Source of the DNA: Compostibacter hankyongensis
Lineage (GTDB): Bacteria > Bacteroidota > Bacteroidia > Chitinophagales > Chitinophagaceae
Direction of reading: 5' to 3'
DNA length: 64,000 bases
Assembly: GCF_039541075.1 (NCBI RefSeq)
Contig: NZ_BAABFN010000001.1
Coordinates: 1 to 64,000 of the forward strand
Part shown: in pieces, positions 46,788 to 56,900 of the stretch
Position numbering within the stretch: the stretch's first letter is position 1
How the letters are laid out: every line of letters begins with the position of its first letter
Translations under genes and position numbers: made by a program
Notes under the pieces: model-generated
Database searches by the model: none
Told to the model about the DNA's origin: nothing
The model's input: the letters and a program-made list of their open reading frames with translations, nothing else

Positions 46788-48422
46788 CTATTCGAACCGG
46801 CTGCTGTTGAACTGTGTGTCCAGCCAGCTGATACGGTCCTTGAGGTATTCCCGCAGGTAATCCACCTCGCCGGGGTAAGAGCCTGCGGCCTGCAGGTTCT
46901 GGTGCACCTTGACGCCCAGGATATCCCAGCGTCGGAAGTTCAGCGCCTGCGAAAAGGCCAGCTGCCGCGCCAGCTGGTCCACGAACTGCGGCAGTGTATT
47001 CACCTTGTCGGTCTTCACCGCATTCCAGCGGCCCCGGACCGCCTGCCGGAAGCCCTTATCCTCCATCAGCCGGTTGATCCAGGTTCTTGGCTCATGACCG
47101 GCGTCGATCATCATCTTGTGGACGGCATCGCCCAGCCGCTGATCGTTATTGCAGGCCAGGTCGAAATCCCATACCGGGCCGGCGTAGATCTTGTCGTCAT
47201 TCCGCTTCTTATACAGATAAGTGCTCCAGAAGATATCCGAATTGCCCATGATCTCATTTACCAGATACCAGTTGATATAGGAATCCAGGTCGAAATATTT
47301 CCGGTAGCCTGTAGCCGGGTCTCCGAAATCCGGGGAGAACAGGGCATCTTCAAATTTTGTGACATGTCCGCTGATATAGCTTTTCTGCTCAGGGGTGATC
47401 TCGTCATCCTCCGGATAATGGATGGTAATGGCCATGCTTTTGGGGGTAACGAAATAGCTTTTTTCCGAATAGGCATAGCCGTCTACCTCAAGGAGGTACC
47501 CGCCGGAGATCCCGGGCAGGATGGTGGCCCCCTCGTCCTGCTCTTCGATGTTCACCCGGTGGCTGCCGACCTCGATCTTCTCGGTCAGCTCGTAGTTGCC
47601 TAAAAATTCCCCGTTCAGAAATACATCTACATATTCCGATGCCGGAGAAAAAGCCAGCTGGAGGCGACGGCTCAGCTCAAAGGCCACCGCGTTGCGGATC
47701 AGGGATTTGTCGCCGTAATTGGCCAGCAGGGACCATTTTTTGTTTTCCTCCATGCCGAGCAGCCCGGCTTTTTTATCCAGCTTGATGTTATACGGCTTCT
47801 TGGGCATGTTCCAGGTAGCATTTCCCCGCCCCTTGATCTCCATCTTCCCTTCATAGCGGACCGCTTCCGGGAAACCGCTGACGATCCGCATCGTTCCTTC
47901 CACATAGTTGTCCTTGCTGTCGACCGGAACACCGCCGGTAGAAAGGTACAGCGCCGGTATACCCGTATCGAGGAAGCGGACGGTATATTTCCGGATACCC
48001 TTGTCGTCGCCGACAACGGTGTAAGTTACCGGCTGATTAAAATCATGGGCGCTGACGCCGCTGACCTGATCGCTGTCGTCTACCGTAAGCCGTACGCCCG
48101 TATGGGTGAAGATGGGGGTCAGGTCCGAGATATCCGTGCCGGCCGGGGCATGGACATAGATCGTATCTCCTTCGATGTCGCCGGTAATATCGAATTGAAG
48201 CGCGCTGTTGCTTCCCGCCTGAAAGGCAAAGCCCGTAAGGGAATCGCTGCCGGAGACAGGCGCCTGCGGCACCTCGTCGTGGCGCGCGCAGCCGGCGAGC
48301 AGACCGGCCAGGAGAAGCGCTGCATAAAACGGAAAAAGAAGGCCGGTTCTTTTTATCAGCCGGACCTTCGGGGCGGGCAGGGATTTACCCCGGGGAAGGG
48401 CGACTGTGCTGCGGATTCCCAT
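46788..48422 (-). CDS. CotH-kinase family lipoprotein
   Basis: 544 residues. After a long basic leader the hydrophobic stretch LLFPFYAALLLAGLLAGC ends in a lipobox. Residues about 60-190 form beta-domains (DITGDIEGDTIYVHAPAGTDIS). The rest is a CotH-kinase domain (MEIKGRGNATWNMPKKPYNIKLDKKAGLLG, then YDLY-like FLGNYELTEKIEVG and GPVWDFDLACNN). CotH of Bacillus is an atypical protein kinase of spore coats; in Bacteroidota such proteins are surface proteins of unknown substrate. It follows obgE on the same strand. Confidence 0.88.
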   Translation of the reverse strand: MGIRSTVALPRGKSLPAPKVRLIKRTGLLFPFYAALLLAGLLAGCARHDEVPQAPVSGSDSLTGFAFQAGSNSALQFDITGDIEGDTIYVHAPAGTDISDLTPIFTHTGVRLTVDDSDQVSGVSAHDFNQPVTYTVVGDDKGIRKYTVRFLDTGIPALYLSTGGVPVDSKDNYVEGTMRIVSGFPEAVRYEGKMEIKGRGNATWNMPKKPYNIKLDKKAGLLGMEENKKWSLLANYGDKSLIRNAVAFELSRRLQLAFSPASEYVDVFLNGEFLGNYELTEKIEVGSHRVNIEEQDEGATILPGISGGYLLEVDGYAYSEKSYFVTPKSMAITIHYPEDDEITPEQKSYISGHVTKFEDALFSPDFGDPATGYRKYFDLDSYINWYLVNEIMGNSDIFWSTYLYKKRNDDKIYAGPVWDFDLACNNDQRLGDAVHKMMIDAGHEPRTWINRLMEDKGFRQAVRGRWNAVKTDKVNTLPQFVDQLARQLAFSQALNFRRWDILGVKVHQNLQAAGSYPGEVDYLREYLKDRISWLDTQFNSSRFE

Positions 48423-48460
48423 TGTATGGCTTTTTGATCAGTTAAATATACGTTTTCCAA

Positions 48461-48494
48461 GGGAGGTGAAGGGTAAAAGGCGAAGGGCGAAAGG
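48461..48494. repeat. heptad-period tract between obgE and CotH-kinase gene
   Basis: 7-bp units GAAGGGT, AAAAGGC, GAAGGGC, GAAAGGC on the plus strand, the complement of the CCTTTNN units seen at 43655. It lies between the obgE stop (48538) and the CotH-kinase gene start (48422). Confidence 0.6.
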
Positions 48495-48537
48495 CAATCA
48501 AACTTCAAACAAGAACCGGAAATCAGAAACTTCCCCC

Positions 48538-49533
48538 CTACGGCCGGTTAAGCGCTTCCCAGAGCATGTCTTTTAAGGCCTCAAGCCCCTGCTGCTGCAC
48601 CGCAGAGATAAACACATGCGGAATGTCCGGCGGCAGCTCGGCGGCAACGGCCAGCCGCAGCTCTTCGTCCAGCAGGTCGCTCTTGGAAACGGCGATGAGG
48701 AATTTCTTGTGCAGCAGCTCGGGGTTGTACTGCTCGAGCTCACGGAGCAGGATTTCGAAGGTTTTGCGATGGTCGCCGCTGTCTGCCGGGATAAGGAAAA
48801 GCAGCACGGCATTCCGTTCGATATGCCGCAGGAACCGGTGCCCAAGGCCCTTGCCTTCGGCGGCGCCTTCGATGATGCCCGGCAGGTCGGCCATACAGAA
48901 AGAGCGCTCGTCGCGGTACGGTACGATGCCGAGGTTGGGCGTCAGCGTGGTAAAGGCGTAGTCGGCAATTTCCGGGCGGGCTGCCGTCATCACCGACAGG
49001 AGGGTGGACTTTCCCGCATTGGGAAACCCGACCAGCCCCACATCGGCAAGCACCTTCAGCTCCAGGATCTTCCATCCTTCCAGCCCCTCTTCTCCGGGCT
49101 GGGCATAGTCCGGGGCCTGGTTTACCGGCGTCTTAAAATGACTGTTGCCCAACCCGCCGCGTCCGCCGCGCAGCCAGATAAGCTCCTGCCCGTCTTCCAG
49201 TATCTCCGCCTCTATCTTTCCCGTGACCTCGTCGCGGGCCACCGTGCCCAGCGGCACCTCAAGGATCACGTCGGCGCCAAAGCGGCCGGTGCAGTTGTTG
49301 CCGCTGCCGTTCACCCCGTTCTCGGCCAGGATGTTCTTCCGGTAACGCAGGTGCAGCAGGGTCCAGAGCTGGGCATTGCCCTTCAGGATGATATGTCCGC
49401 CGCGTCCGCCGTCGCCCCCGTCCGGGCCCGCTTTGGGGTTGAACTTGGTGCGCATGAAATGCATGCTGCCGGCTCCTCCTTTACCGGAGCGGCAGAACAC
49501 ACGGATATAATCCACAAAGTTTCCCTTCTCCAC
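48538..49533 (-). CDS. obgE: GTPase Obg/CgtA
   Basis: 331 residues. The glycine-rich N-terminal Obg domain (GKGGAGSMHFMRTKFNPKAGPDGGDGGRGG) is followed by the G domain: G1 GFPNAGKS, G2/G3 DLPGIIEG, G4 SKSD. Obg binds the large ribosomal subunit and couples ribosome assembly to stringent response; it is essential in most bacteria. The start codon is GTG at 49533. It is encoded after adk (56-bp gap) on the same strand. Confidence 0.97.
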   Translation of the reverse strand: MEKGNFVDYIRVFCRSGKGGAGSMHFMRTKFNPKAGPDGGDGGRGGHIILKGNAQLWTLLHLRYRKNILAENGVNGSGNNCTGRFGADVILEVPLGTVARDEVTGKIEAEILEDGQELIWLRGGRGGLGNSHFKTPVNQAPDYAQPGEEGLEGWKILELKVLADVGLVGFPNAGKSTLLSVMTAARPEIADYAFTTLTPNLGIVPYRDERSFCMADLPGIIEGAAEGKGLGHRFLRHIERNAVLLFLIPADSGDHRKTFEILLRELEQYNPELLHKKFLIAVSKSDLLDEELRLAVAAELPPDIPHVFISAVQQQGLEALKDMLWEALNRP

Positions 49534-49553
49534 GGCGCTGATTTGTGGTTCCC

Positions 49554-49587
49554 GGTTTTAAACTTTAAACCTTTTAGACTTAAAATA
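49554..49587. repeat. heptad-period tract between adk and obgE
   Basis: AT-rich 7-bp units (GTTTTAA, ACTTTAA, ACCTTTT, AGACTTA) fill the gap between the adk stop and obgE start. Shorter and less regular than the tract at 43655. Confidence 0.45.
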
Positions 49588-49589
49588 CC

Positions 49590-50177
49590 TTACGACGGCT
49601 GCTTCAGAAAGGGTGTTATTTCTTTGGAAAGCAGCGCAAAGGTCTCTTCGATGTTGCCGTCGCCCTTCACCTGCTGGAATTTGCCAAAGCGGGCGTAATG
49701 ATCGGCTACGGGCGCCGTCTTGTTATGATATTCCGTGATCCTGGCGCGGATCACCGCTTCATTGGCATCGTCGCTGCGGCCTGAGGTCTGTCCCCGTTCG
49801 AGCAGGCGGCGCACCAGCTCTTCCTCCGGCACTTCGAGGGAAAGCACCAGGGTAATGGCCGTTTTTTTCAGGGCAAGCAGCTTGTCCAGCGCCTCCGCCT
49901 GGGCGCTTGTACGGGGAAAGCCGTCAAAGATAAACCCCTTGGCCTGCGGATGCGCATCCAGCACTGAGGAGATCATGCCAATGACCACCTCGTCGGGCAC
50001 CAGCTGGCCCTTGTCCATGAACTTTTTGGCTTCCAGCCCCAGCGGGGTATGCTCGGCGATCTCATTCCGGAGCAAAACGCCGGTGGAGATATGGATCAAT
50101 CCGTACTTTTCGATGATAAGCTCACTCTGCGTACCCTTTCCGCTCCCCGGAGGGCCGAACAAAATAAGGTTGAACAT
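49590..50177 (-). CDS. adk: adenylate kinase
   Basis: 195 residues from the ATG at 50177; the open frame further upstream lies opposite msrB and is not coding. P-loop GPPGSGKGT at 8-16, HISTG and FDGFPRTSAQAEAL are diagnostic. The lid is short, with no zinc-cysteine lid, as in small Bacteroidetes Adk. It converts AMP + ATP to 2 ADP. It forms a pair with obgE downstream and is divergent from msrB. Confidence 0.96.
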   Translation of the reverse strand: MFNLILFGPPGSGKGTQSELIIEKYGLIHISTGVLLRNEIAEHTPLGLEAKKFMDKGQLVPDEVVIGMISSVLDAHPQAKGFIFDGFPRTSAQAEALDKLLALKKTAITLVLSLEVPEEELVRRLLERGQTSGRSDDANEAVIRARITEYHNKTAPVADHYARFGKFQQVKGDGNIEETFALLSKEITPFLKQPS

Positions 50178-50222
50178 GCTTGCAAATGAAATTGATGGAG
50201 CACAAAGATAAAAAAAAGATAT

Positions 50223-50246
50223 GCCTTTCACCCTTAACTTTGGCCC
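50223..50246 (+). promoter_or_regulatory. msrB promoter made of heptad units with TAACTTTG
   Basis: The units GCCTTTC, ACCCTTA, ACTTTGG end in a perfect -7 element TAACTTTG (50235-50242), 4 bp before the msrB ATG. Transcription would start at or a few bases past the start codon, so the mRNA may be leaderless. A -33 TTTG is not evident. Confidence 0.5.
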
Positions 50247-50699
50247 ATGGACGAATCCTTGCATCCCGAAAACCCGTATTATTCCCGCACCGATACCGGC
50301 CCGCTGCAGGTAACGCCGGCCGAATGGGAAAAGATACTGCCCCCGGAAGTTTATCATATTGCCTTTGAAAAGGGCACCGAACCGCCTTTTACCGGTAAAT
50401 ACTGGGACCTTGAAGGCACCGGCACTTACTATTGCGCCGTCTGCGGCAATCCGTTGTTCCATGCGGACGCCAAGTTCGGCAGCAGCTGCGGCTGGCCCAG
50501 CTTTTTCCGTACCCTGGCTAAAAGCAGCGTGGTCTACCGCCCGGACCACTCCCATGATATGGACCGCACCGAGGTTATCTGCGGACGCTGCAGCGCACAC
50601 CTCGGCCATGTCTTTGAGGACGGCCCGCCGCCGACAGGGCTGCGGTACTGCATGAACTCGCCGGTGCTGGATTTTGTGCCCGATAATCCCAAAAACTGA
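50247..50699 (+). CDS. msrB: peptide methionine-R-sulfoxide reductase MsrB
   Basis: 150 residues. Zinc cysteines CAVC and CGRC, GSSCGWPSFF in the core, and the catalytic Cys in RYCMNS near the C-terminus are all present. It reduces methionine-R-sulfoxide in proteins with thioredoxin, in the cytosol (no signal peptide). The start ATG at 50247 gives the usual N-terminal NPYYSRTDTGPLQVTPAEW. It is followed by a tRNA gene. Confidence 0.95.
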   Translation: MDESLHPENPYYSRTDTGPLQVTPAEWEKILPPEVYHIAFEKGTEPPFTGKYWDLEGTGTYYCAVCGNPLFHADAKFGSSCGWPSFFRTLAKSSVVYRPDHSHDMDRTEVICGRCSAHLGHVFEDGPPPTGLRYCMNSPVLDFVPDNPKN

Positions 50700-50700
50700 T

Positions 50701-50708
50701 TATTTTTG
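50701..50708 (+). promoter_or_regulatory. -7 element TATTTTTG for tRNA-Thr
   Basis: A perfect TAnnTTTG lies 9 bp before the first base of the tRNA, right after the msrB stop (50699), so the tRNA has its own promoter. Confidence 0.6.
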
Positions 50709-50717
50709 TGCCCCTTT

Positions 50718-50791
50718 GCCACCCTAGCTCAGTTGGTTAGAGCAGCTGTTTCGTAAATAGCAGGTCGTCGGTTCGAGTCCGATGGGTGGCT
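50718..50791 (+). tRNA. tRNA-Thr (anticodon CGT)
   Basis: A 74-base cloverleaf. The acceptor stem GCCACCC pairs with GGGTGGC, discriminator T. D stem GCTC/GAGC, anticodon stem GCTGT/ATAGC with loop TTCGTAA (anticodon CGT), and T stem with loop GTTCGAGTC. It reads ACG threonine codons. CCA is not encoded. It lies between msrB and glk. Confidence 0.95.
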
Positions 50792-50900
50792 CATCACGGC
50801 GCCTGTTTAAATTTTGCTTTTGAAGGCCGGGGGCCTGGGGCGCATTGGCAGCCCAAAGGGCAAAGTTCAAACAAGCGCTCAGCCCGCCGCCGGGAAATAC

Positions 50901-51983
50901 ATGCAAAACCGGACCATGCAGCAATCCGTTACCCGAAAGTTTCTGGTGCCCCTGGCCTTTCCCCGCCTGGAAGAGGCCGCCGGTAAAGAGATCCATGTGC
51001 TGGCCGGGGATGTGGGCGGCACAAAGACCAACCTGGCCCTTTTCCGCATGCACCGCCTTCATGCAGAAGCCGTGCACCAGACATCCTACCCCTCCCGGTC
51101 CTACGATTCCCTGACCGCGATCATCAAGCAGTTCCTCGCCGATTTTCCGCACACGATGCCCGACCGCGTTTGTATCGGCGTGGCAGGGCCCGTGCTGAAA
51201 GGCAAGGTGGATCTGACCAACCTCTCCTGGGAGCTGGACAGCCGCGATATCCGCAAAGCCACCGGCATCGGGGAAGTAGCCCTGATCAATGACCTCGAGT
51301 CCACCGCCTATGGGCTGGCGGCCCTGCAGGAAAGCGACCTTTTTGCCATCCGCGAAGGCGACTTCGACAACGGGGGCAACATGGCCATCCTCGCGCCGGG
51401 CACAGGCCTGGGCGAAGCGGGCCTGTTCTGGAACGGCCAGACCTACCACCCCTTCGCCACCGAAGGCGGCCACTGCGACTTTGCCCCGCGAACGGATCAG
51501 GATATGGCTTTGCTGCAGCATCTTCAGGAAAAATTTGATGTGGTCAGCTGGGAACATGTGGTATCCGGTCCCGGCATCTTCAATATATACACCTATCTCC
51601 GCGAAGCGGAAAAACGGGAAGAGCCCCGCTGGCTTACCGAAGCCCTCAAAAAGGCCGGCGACCCTACCGCCGTCATCAGCGAGGCTGCTGCAGCCGAAAA
51701 AGCCCCGATCTGCCGCGAGGCCATGCGCCTGTTTGTCCGCTACCTGGCGCATGAGGCCTGCAACCTGGTGCTTAAGCTGAAAGCCTCCGGAGGACTGTTC
51801 CTGGGTGGCGGCATCCCGCCTAAGATCACCAATATGCTGCTGGAAGAACGGTTTTACACGCATTACCGGCATTGCGACCGCATGCAAAGCCTTGTGGAGT
51901 CGGTACCCATCTGCGTCATTCAGAACGACAAGACCGCCCTGCTCGGCGCCGCCTATTACGGCGCTTACGGCGCCGCCGGCTGA
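50901..51983 (+). CDS. glk: glucokinase (Glk family)
   Basis: About 360 residues from the ATG at 50901; an alternative is 50916. The frame upstream to 50814 overlaps the tRNA downstream region without family match. LAGDVGGTKTNLALF is the ATP-binding phosphate-1 motif; ALINDLESTAYG, LAPGTGLGEAGL and ATEGGHCDFAPR mark the glucose-binding region with the conserved Asn-Asp and Glu. It phosphorylates glucose to glucose-6-phosphate. The ROK zinc motif is absent, so it belongs to the hexokinase-type Glk family. It stands alone. Confidence 0.93.
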   Translation: MQNRTMQQSVTRKFLVPLAFPRLEEAAGKEIHVLAGDVGGTKTNLALFRMHRLHAEAVHQTSYPSRSYDSLTAIIKQFLADFPHTMPDRVCIGVAGPVLKGKVDLTNLSWELDSRDIRKATGIGEVALINDLESTAYGLAALQESDLFAIREGDFDNGGNMAILAPGTGLGEAGLFWNGQTYHPFATEGGHCDFAPRTDQDMALLQHLQEKFDVVSWEHVVSGPGIFNIYTYLREAEKREEPRWLTEALKKAGDPTAVISEAAAAEKAPICREAMRLFVRYLAHEACNLVLKLKASGGLFLGGGIPPKITNMLLEERFYTHYRHCDRMQSLVESVPICVIQNDKTALLGAAYYGAYGAAG

Positions 51984-52162
51984 GCAACCGCTTTTGTGAT
52001 ATCCCGCTGTTCCATCGTTCCGCAGTTCCTTACAATATGATCATATCCCCGTCTCGTTTTTTTGTGTATTTTGGCAAGATCCGGTAGCTTTCGATATAAA
52101 GCGAAAGAAAACAATCCTCTCTTTGGGCGTATCACCGATATAAAAACGAGAAGACTCCGGCG

Positions 52163-52750
52163 ATGTCTCCAGTTATAAAAAATAATGCGATACCGGACGG
52201 GGAGCTGCTGCTCCGGCTGGCTGGAAATGACGCCGAGGCCTTCACCGTTATCTACAACCGGTACTGGGAAACCCTGTACCGTTCTGCTTTCCGGGTGCTG
52301 AAAGACCACGATGCCTGTCTCGACATCGTGCACGAGATCTATACCTGGCTCTGGGCCCACCGCCGTGAATTGCAGATTGCCCACCTGCGGGCCTATCTGC
52401 TCAGCGCGGTAAAATTCAAAGTGGTCAATCATATCCGCGCCGGAAGGATCCGCGAAAGCTTTTTCGGGGAAGCGGCGCAGCTCCTCCCGCCGGAAACGGC
52501 AGACGCCGGCAACAATCTCGCCGCAAAAGAGCTGGATACTGCCGTGCGGCAATGCATATCACGGCTTCCGGAAAGGTGCCGCACCGTCTATGACCTCAGC
52601 AGGAACGAACATCTCAGTCACAGAGAAATATCGGCGAAGATGGGCATCTCCGTAAAGACGGTTGAAAATCAGATCACCATCGCCCTGCGCCGCATACGCG
52701 AATCCCTCGGCTCTCTTCTTCTCTTCCTGCTCGTGCTCTGCGGGCGGTAA
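52163..52750 (+). CDS. ECF sigma factor of second SusCD locus
   Basis: 195 residues. Region 2 (EAFTVIYNRYWETLYRSAFRVLKDHDACLDIVHEIYTWLW) and region 4 (LSHREISAKMGISVKTVENQITIALRRI) are clear, with a hydrophobic C-terminus as in other Bacteroidetes FecI-like sigma factors. It is first in the plus-strand series sigma-FecR-SusC-SusD. The short gap to FecR (73 bp) supports co-transcription. Confidence 0.94.
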   Translation: MSPVIKNNAIPDGELLLRLAGNDAEAFTVIYNRYWETLYRSAFRVLKDHDACLDIVHEIYTWLWAHRRELQIAHLRAYLLSAVKFKVVNHIRAGRIRESFFGEAAQLLPPETADAGNNLAAKELDTAVRQCISRLPERCRTVYDLSRNEHLSHREISAKMGISVKTVENQITIALRRIRESLGSLLLFLLVLCGR

Positions 52751-52823
52751 TCCGTCAAAAAAGTTTGCTCCGCGTTTGGGGGCTCCGCGCCCCTCATTTG
52801 CCTTATTCAAAAGAACGGTACAA

Positions 52824-53792
52824 ATGGATAAGGAACCGCTGTTACGACTGGTAAAAAAAATAGCCGCGGGAACGGCCTCCGAAACCGAAAAAGCCATCTT
52901 TGACCGCTTGTACCAACATTTCCAGCAGGAGGAGCTTGCTGAAGAGGACGTCTTTCCGGAAGGACGGAAGAAGATGGCCAGGAAGCTCTGGAAGCGCATC
53001 CGTGAGGACACGCTGGATAGGGAGCAACCGTCGTTCTCCGTCCGCCGGAAGGCCTGGAAAGCCGCCGCGGCGCTGACGCTGCTGACCGGATTGTCCCTGA
53101 TGGCTTACCTGCTGCATCAGTATACCGGCAGGTATCATCCGCCGGATGTGGTACATCGTATAACCGGGACCGGGGAGCAACGCAGGATTATACTTCCCGA
53201 CAGTTCTTCGGTTTGGCTGAATGCCGGCAGCCGTCTTTCTTATGAAAGACATTTTTCCGGTAACGGCCGGGAGCTCTTTCTGGAAGGGGAGGCATATTTC
53301 GAGGTGAAACACCGGCAGGGAAGTCCCTTTGTTATCCATACGGCGGGCGTCGTCATCACCGATCTCGGAACGGAATTTAACGTCAACGCCTACCCCGAGG
53401 ACGATTCGGTCACGGTGACCGTAACCGGCGGCAAGGTACAGGTAAGCCTGCAGCAGCAGCAGGCCCGGCTGACAGCAGATCAGCAGCTGAGCTATTATAA
53501 ATCATCCGGGACCCTGGCGCAGAAACGCGTGGACGGAAACGCCGCATCCGCCTGGCGAAACGGAAAGCTGTTCTTTGACGGTATCCCGCTTGAGGCCGTG
53601 ATCAGGCAACTGAAGCGGACCTATAATATTTCGATTACGGTGGTCAACAAACAGATCATAACCTGCCCGGTGTACGGGGACTTCAGTCATACCCACATCC
53701 GGGAAAGCCTGCAGCTGCTGGCCGAAAGTCTGGGCGCCACCCTCCGGGAAACGGGGGGCAGCTACCGGATCACAGGCGGCAGCTGCCATTGA
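52824..53792 (+). CDS. FecR-family anti-sigma factor
   Basis: About 322 residues from the ATG at 52824; the open frame upstream overlaps the sigma gene. The sigma-binding N-terminus is followed by a membrane helix (AAALTLLTGLSLMAYLL), then FecR domain motifs IILPDSSSVWLNAGSRLSY and ELFLEGEAYFEV, and a C-terminal DUF4974 (PLEAVIRQLKRTYNISI). It transmits substrate binding by the STN domain of the next-encoded SusC to the sigma factor. Confidence 0.93.
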   Translation: MDKEPLLRLVKKIAAGTASETEKAIFDRLYQHFQQEELAEEDVFPEGRKKMARKLWKRIREDTLDREQPSFSVRRKAWKAAAALTLLTGLSLMAYLLHQYTGRYHPPDVVHRITGTGEQRRIILPDSSSVWLNAGSRLSYERHFSGNGRELFLEGEAYFEVKHRQGSPFVIHTAGVVITDLGTEFNVNAYPEDDSVTVTVTGGKVQVSLQQQQARLTADQQLSYYKSSGTLAQKRVDGNAASAWRNGKLFFDGIPLEAVIRQLKRTYNISITVVNKQIITCPVYGDFSHTHIRESLQLLAESLGATLRETGGSYRITGGSCH

Positions 53793-53900
53793 GTAATTGC
53801 TTGCAGACCGGCAGAACAACGCCATCGTCGCAGAGAACCGGCAACCCTAAAAAGCATGCTTTATAATGCCGGCTGATTAACCATATGTAATTCCATAAAC

Positions 53901-56900
53901 ATGATAACCGCTTCGACTCAACCGTCCAAAACGTTTTCTCCTGTCTTTTTCAGGGGTATCTTTTTTGCCGCCCTGCTGCTGTCGCTGACCTCGCTGGTAC
54001 AGGCAAAAGCAGCCCGCGGACAGGATGCCCTGGAAAAAAAAGTGTCCGTCTCCCTGCACGATGTGCTGCTGAAAGACGCCCTTCACCGGGTGGCCGAAAC
54101 CGCCGGCGTGAACATCGTGTTCACCGGGAACGCGTGGTTCAATACGGCCCGGGTATCCCTGACGGCAAAGGAAAAACCCTTACGGCAGGTGCTCAGTTCC
54201 CTGCTGGCCGCTTATCCCCTCACTTACAAAGCTGCAGGCAACAATATCATTATCCGGCAGCGCACGGAGCCGCCGGCCCCGAAGAACATTACCCGGCCGG
54301 CGCCTGAAAAACAAGTACAGGGGCAGGTCACCGATGAAAAGGGGACTCCTCTCCCGGGAGTGACCGTAAAGCTGCAGGACGGCAACGCCGGCGCCGTAAC
54401 TGACGCCTCCGGACGCTATACCCTTACCGTTCCGGACGACAACGCCGTACTGTCATTCAGCTATATCGGCTATAATCCCAGAACGGAAGTTGTCGGTAGC
54501 CGCAGAGAAATAAACATCACCCTCAAGGAAAGCACCGGGGGCCTCAATGAAGTAGTGGTGGTCGGCTATGGTACGCAGAAAAAAAGCGACCTTACCGTAG
54601 CCGTTTCTACCATTGCGCCTACCAAGCTCACCCAGCGCCATGCTTCCAACCTGACGACCGCCCTGCAGGGACTGGCCCCCGGCGTTACCGTATGGGATAA
54701 GGGCGGTGAACCCGGCGGCTCAAATAACGCTTTTAACATCCGCGGCGTAACCACCCTGAACAGCAGCACGCCCCTGATGATCGTGGATGGGGTGGAACAA
54801 AGCGCGTATGACCTCAACCCGGACGACATCGCCTCGGTATCCGTACTCAAGGATGCCGCCTCCACCGCCATCTACGGCTCCCGCGCCGCCAACGGGGTGA
54901 TCCTGATCACCACCAAAAGAGGCAAGAAGGGTGAGGTGAGGGTAAACTACAGCGGATGGATGGACTTCCAGAACCTCAGCACCGTTCCCAAGCATATCGA
55001 CACCCGGTCGTACCTCGAGCTGCAAAACCTGGCCTATGAGAACCGCGGCAGCGACCCGCTGTATTCCGACGAAGATATCCAGCACTATGTGAGTGGCGAC
55101 GACCGCCTGAAATATCCCCTGCCCAACGACTGGTTCAACCAGCTGATCCGGAAAAACGCGCCCTGGCAAAACCATTCCATCGATATTTCCGGCGGCGGGG
55201 AAAAGCTGACCACCTTTCTCAGCCTGCGCTACATGGACCAGCAGGGCGTTTTTCCCAACCACGACATGCAGCGCTACCAGCTGCGGATGAACAACGACAT
55301 CCGGATCGCCGACAACTTCAGCGTGAATGCCGATCTTAAGGTACGCCGGCAGAACCGGAACCGTACCAATATGGATCAGCTGTATCACTGGATGATCCAC
55401 GGCTCCCAGCTGGCCGTGCCCCGCTATCCCGACGGCACCTACGGGCTGAGCAAACAGGGCAACAACCCGCTGGCCTATGCCGACCCCAATATTGTCGGCG
55501 GTACAAAATTTACGGATGACAATGCCGTCATCAACCTGCAGGCCAACTGGGATATTGTAAAAGGCTTGCATTTTATGACCCAGTACGCCTTTGAGATCAA
55601 CCGGGTCGACACGCTGATGAATACCCCTACCTACGAGATACGGGATTACTGGAACAAGGACGTGGTGCTCAAAAGCAACGATGTAAACCAGCTCAAGGAC
55701 GGCCGGCAGGAAGACCTGCAGAAAACCTGGAACAGCACCCTCTCCTACGATTTCCTCCGGGATAAACACGCCGTCAACCTGCTGGCGGGTTATTCGGAAA
55801 TCGCTTACCGCCTCACCGGCCTGCATGCTATCGGAAAGAAACTGTACAACAACGACCTGCAGGATATTGAGCAGAGCGAGCCGGACAGCCGGCTGATCGG
55901 TAACAAGTATGCCGACTGGGGCCTTCGCTCCGTATTCGGCAGGGTCAACTATAACTATGCCGAACGTTACATCCTGGAGTTCAACATGCGCTACGACGGC
56001 TCTTCCCGTTTTCCGCCGGGCAACCGCTACACCTTCTTCCCCTCCGTATCAGGCGCATGGCGCATCTCCGAAGAGAAATTCTGGGACCCGCTGAAAGACA
56101 TTGCAGACCAGGTAAAGATCAGGGGCTCCTGGGGGAAGAACGGCAACCAGAACATCAATGATCTGTATACCTACTTCGACCGGCTGAAGGTAGCCAACTA
56201 CTATGCCTTTAACGATGTGCCGGTAACCGGCGTGCTGCAGAACGAACTGACCGTGAACGATCTTCACTGGGAGATCACCACCCAAACCGATATCGGCCTC
56301 GATCTTTCATTCCTGCAGGGAAAGCTCAACGCATCGTTCGACTGGTACAAGAAGCTGACCAGCGGCATCCTGCAGGAGCTGCCGATCCCGGGCGTCATCG
56401 GCCTGCAACCCGTGGCCACCAATGCCGGCAAAGTACAGAATACCGGCTGGGAACTGCAGCTCAACCATCAGAACGATATCGGGCAGCTGCATTATGATGT
56501 AACCGTCAACTTTTCCGATGTAAAGAACAAGATACTGGACCTCTCCGGGGCCGGACCTTACTTCAGCCAGGAGAAAGACCGTTATATCCGCATGGTGGGA
56601 CAACCCATCGACGCCCTCTGGGGATACAAGACAGACGGCCTGATCACCCAGGAAGACCTGGACAAGGGATACCCGCTCCTTTACCCGGATACCAAGGTCG
56701 GCGATATCAAGTATGTGGATACCAACGATGACGGCAAGCTTACCGCAGACGACAAGACCATCCTCGGATCTACCATTCCCCGCTGGACTTACAGCGCCAA
56801 CATCAACCTGAGCTGGAAGAATTTTGACCTGAACCTTTTCCTCCAGGGCGTAGGACAGCAGAACATGATGCTCTGGGGGGCATTTATTGAGAACGGCAGC

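Noticed and set aside
52088..52107. Small hairpin CTTTCG/CGAAAG as a terminator after glk
   Set aside because: Six-base-pair stem with no T-run; too weak to call.
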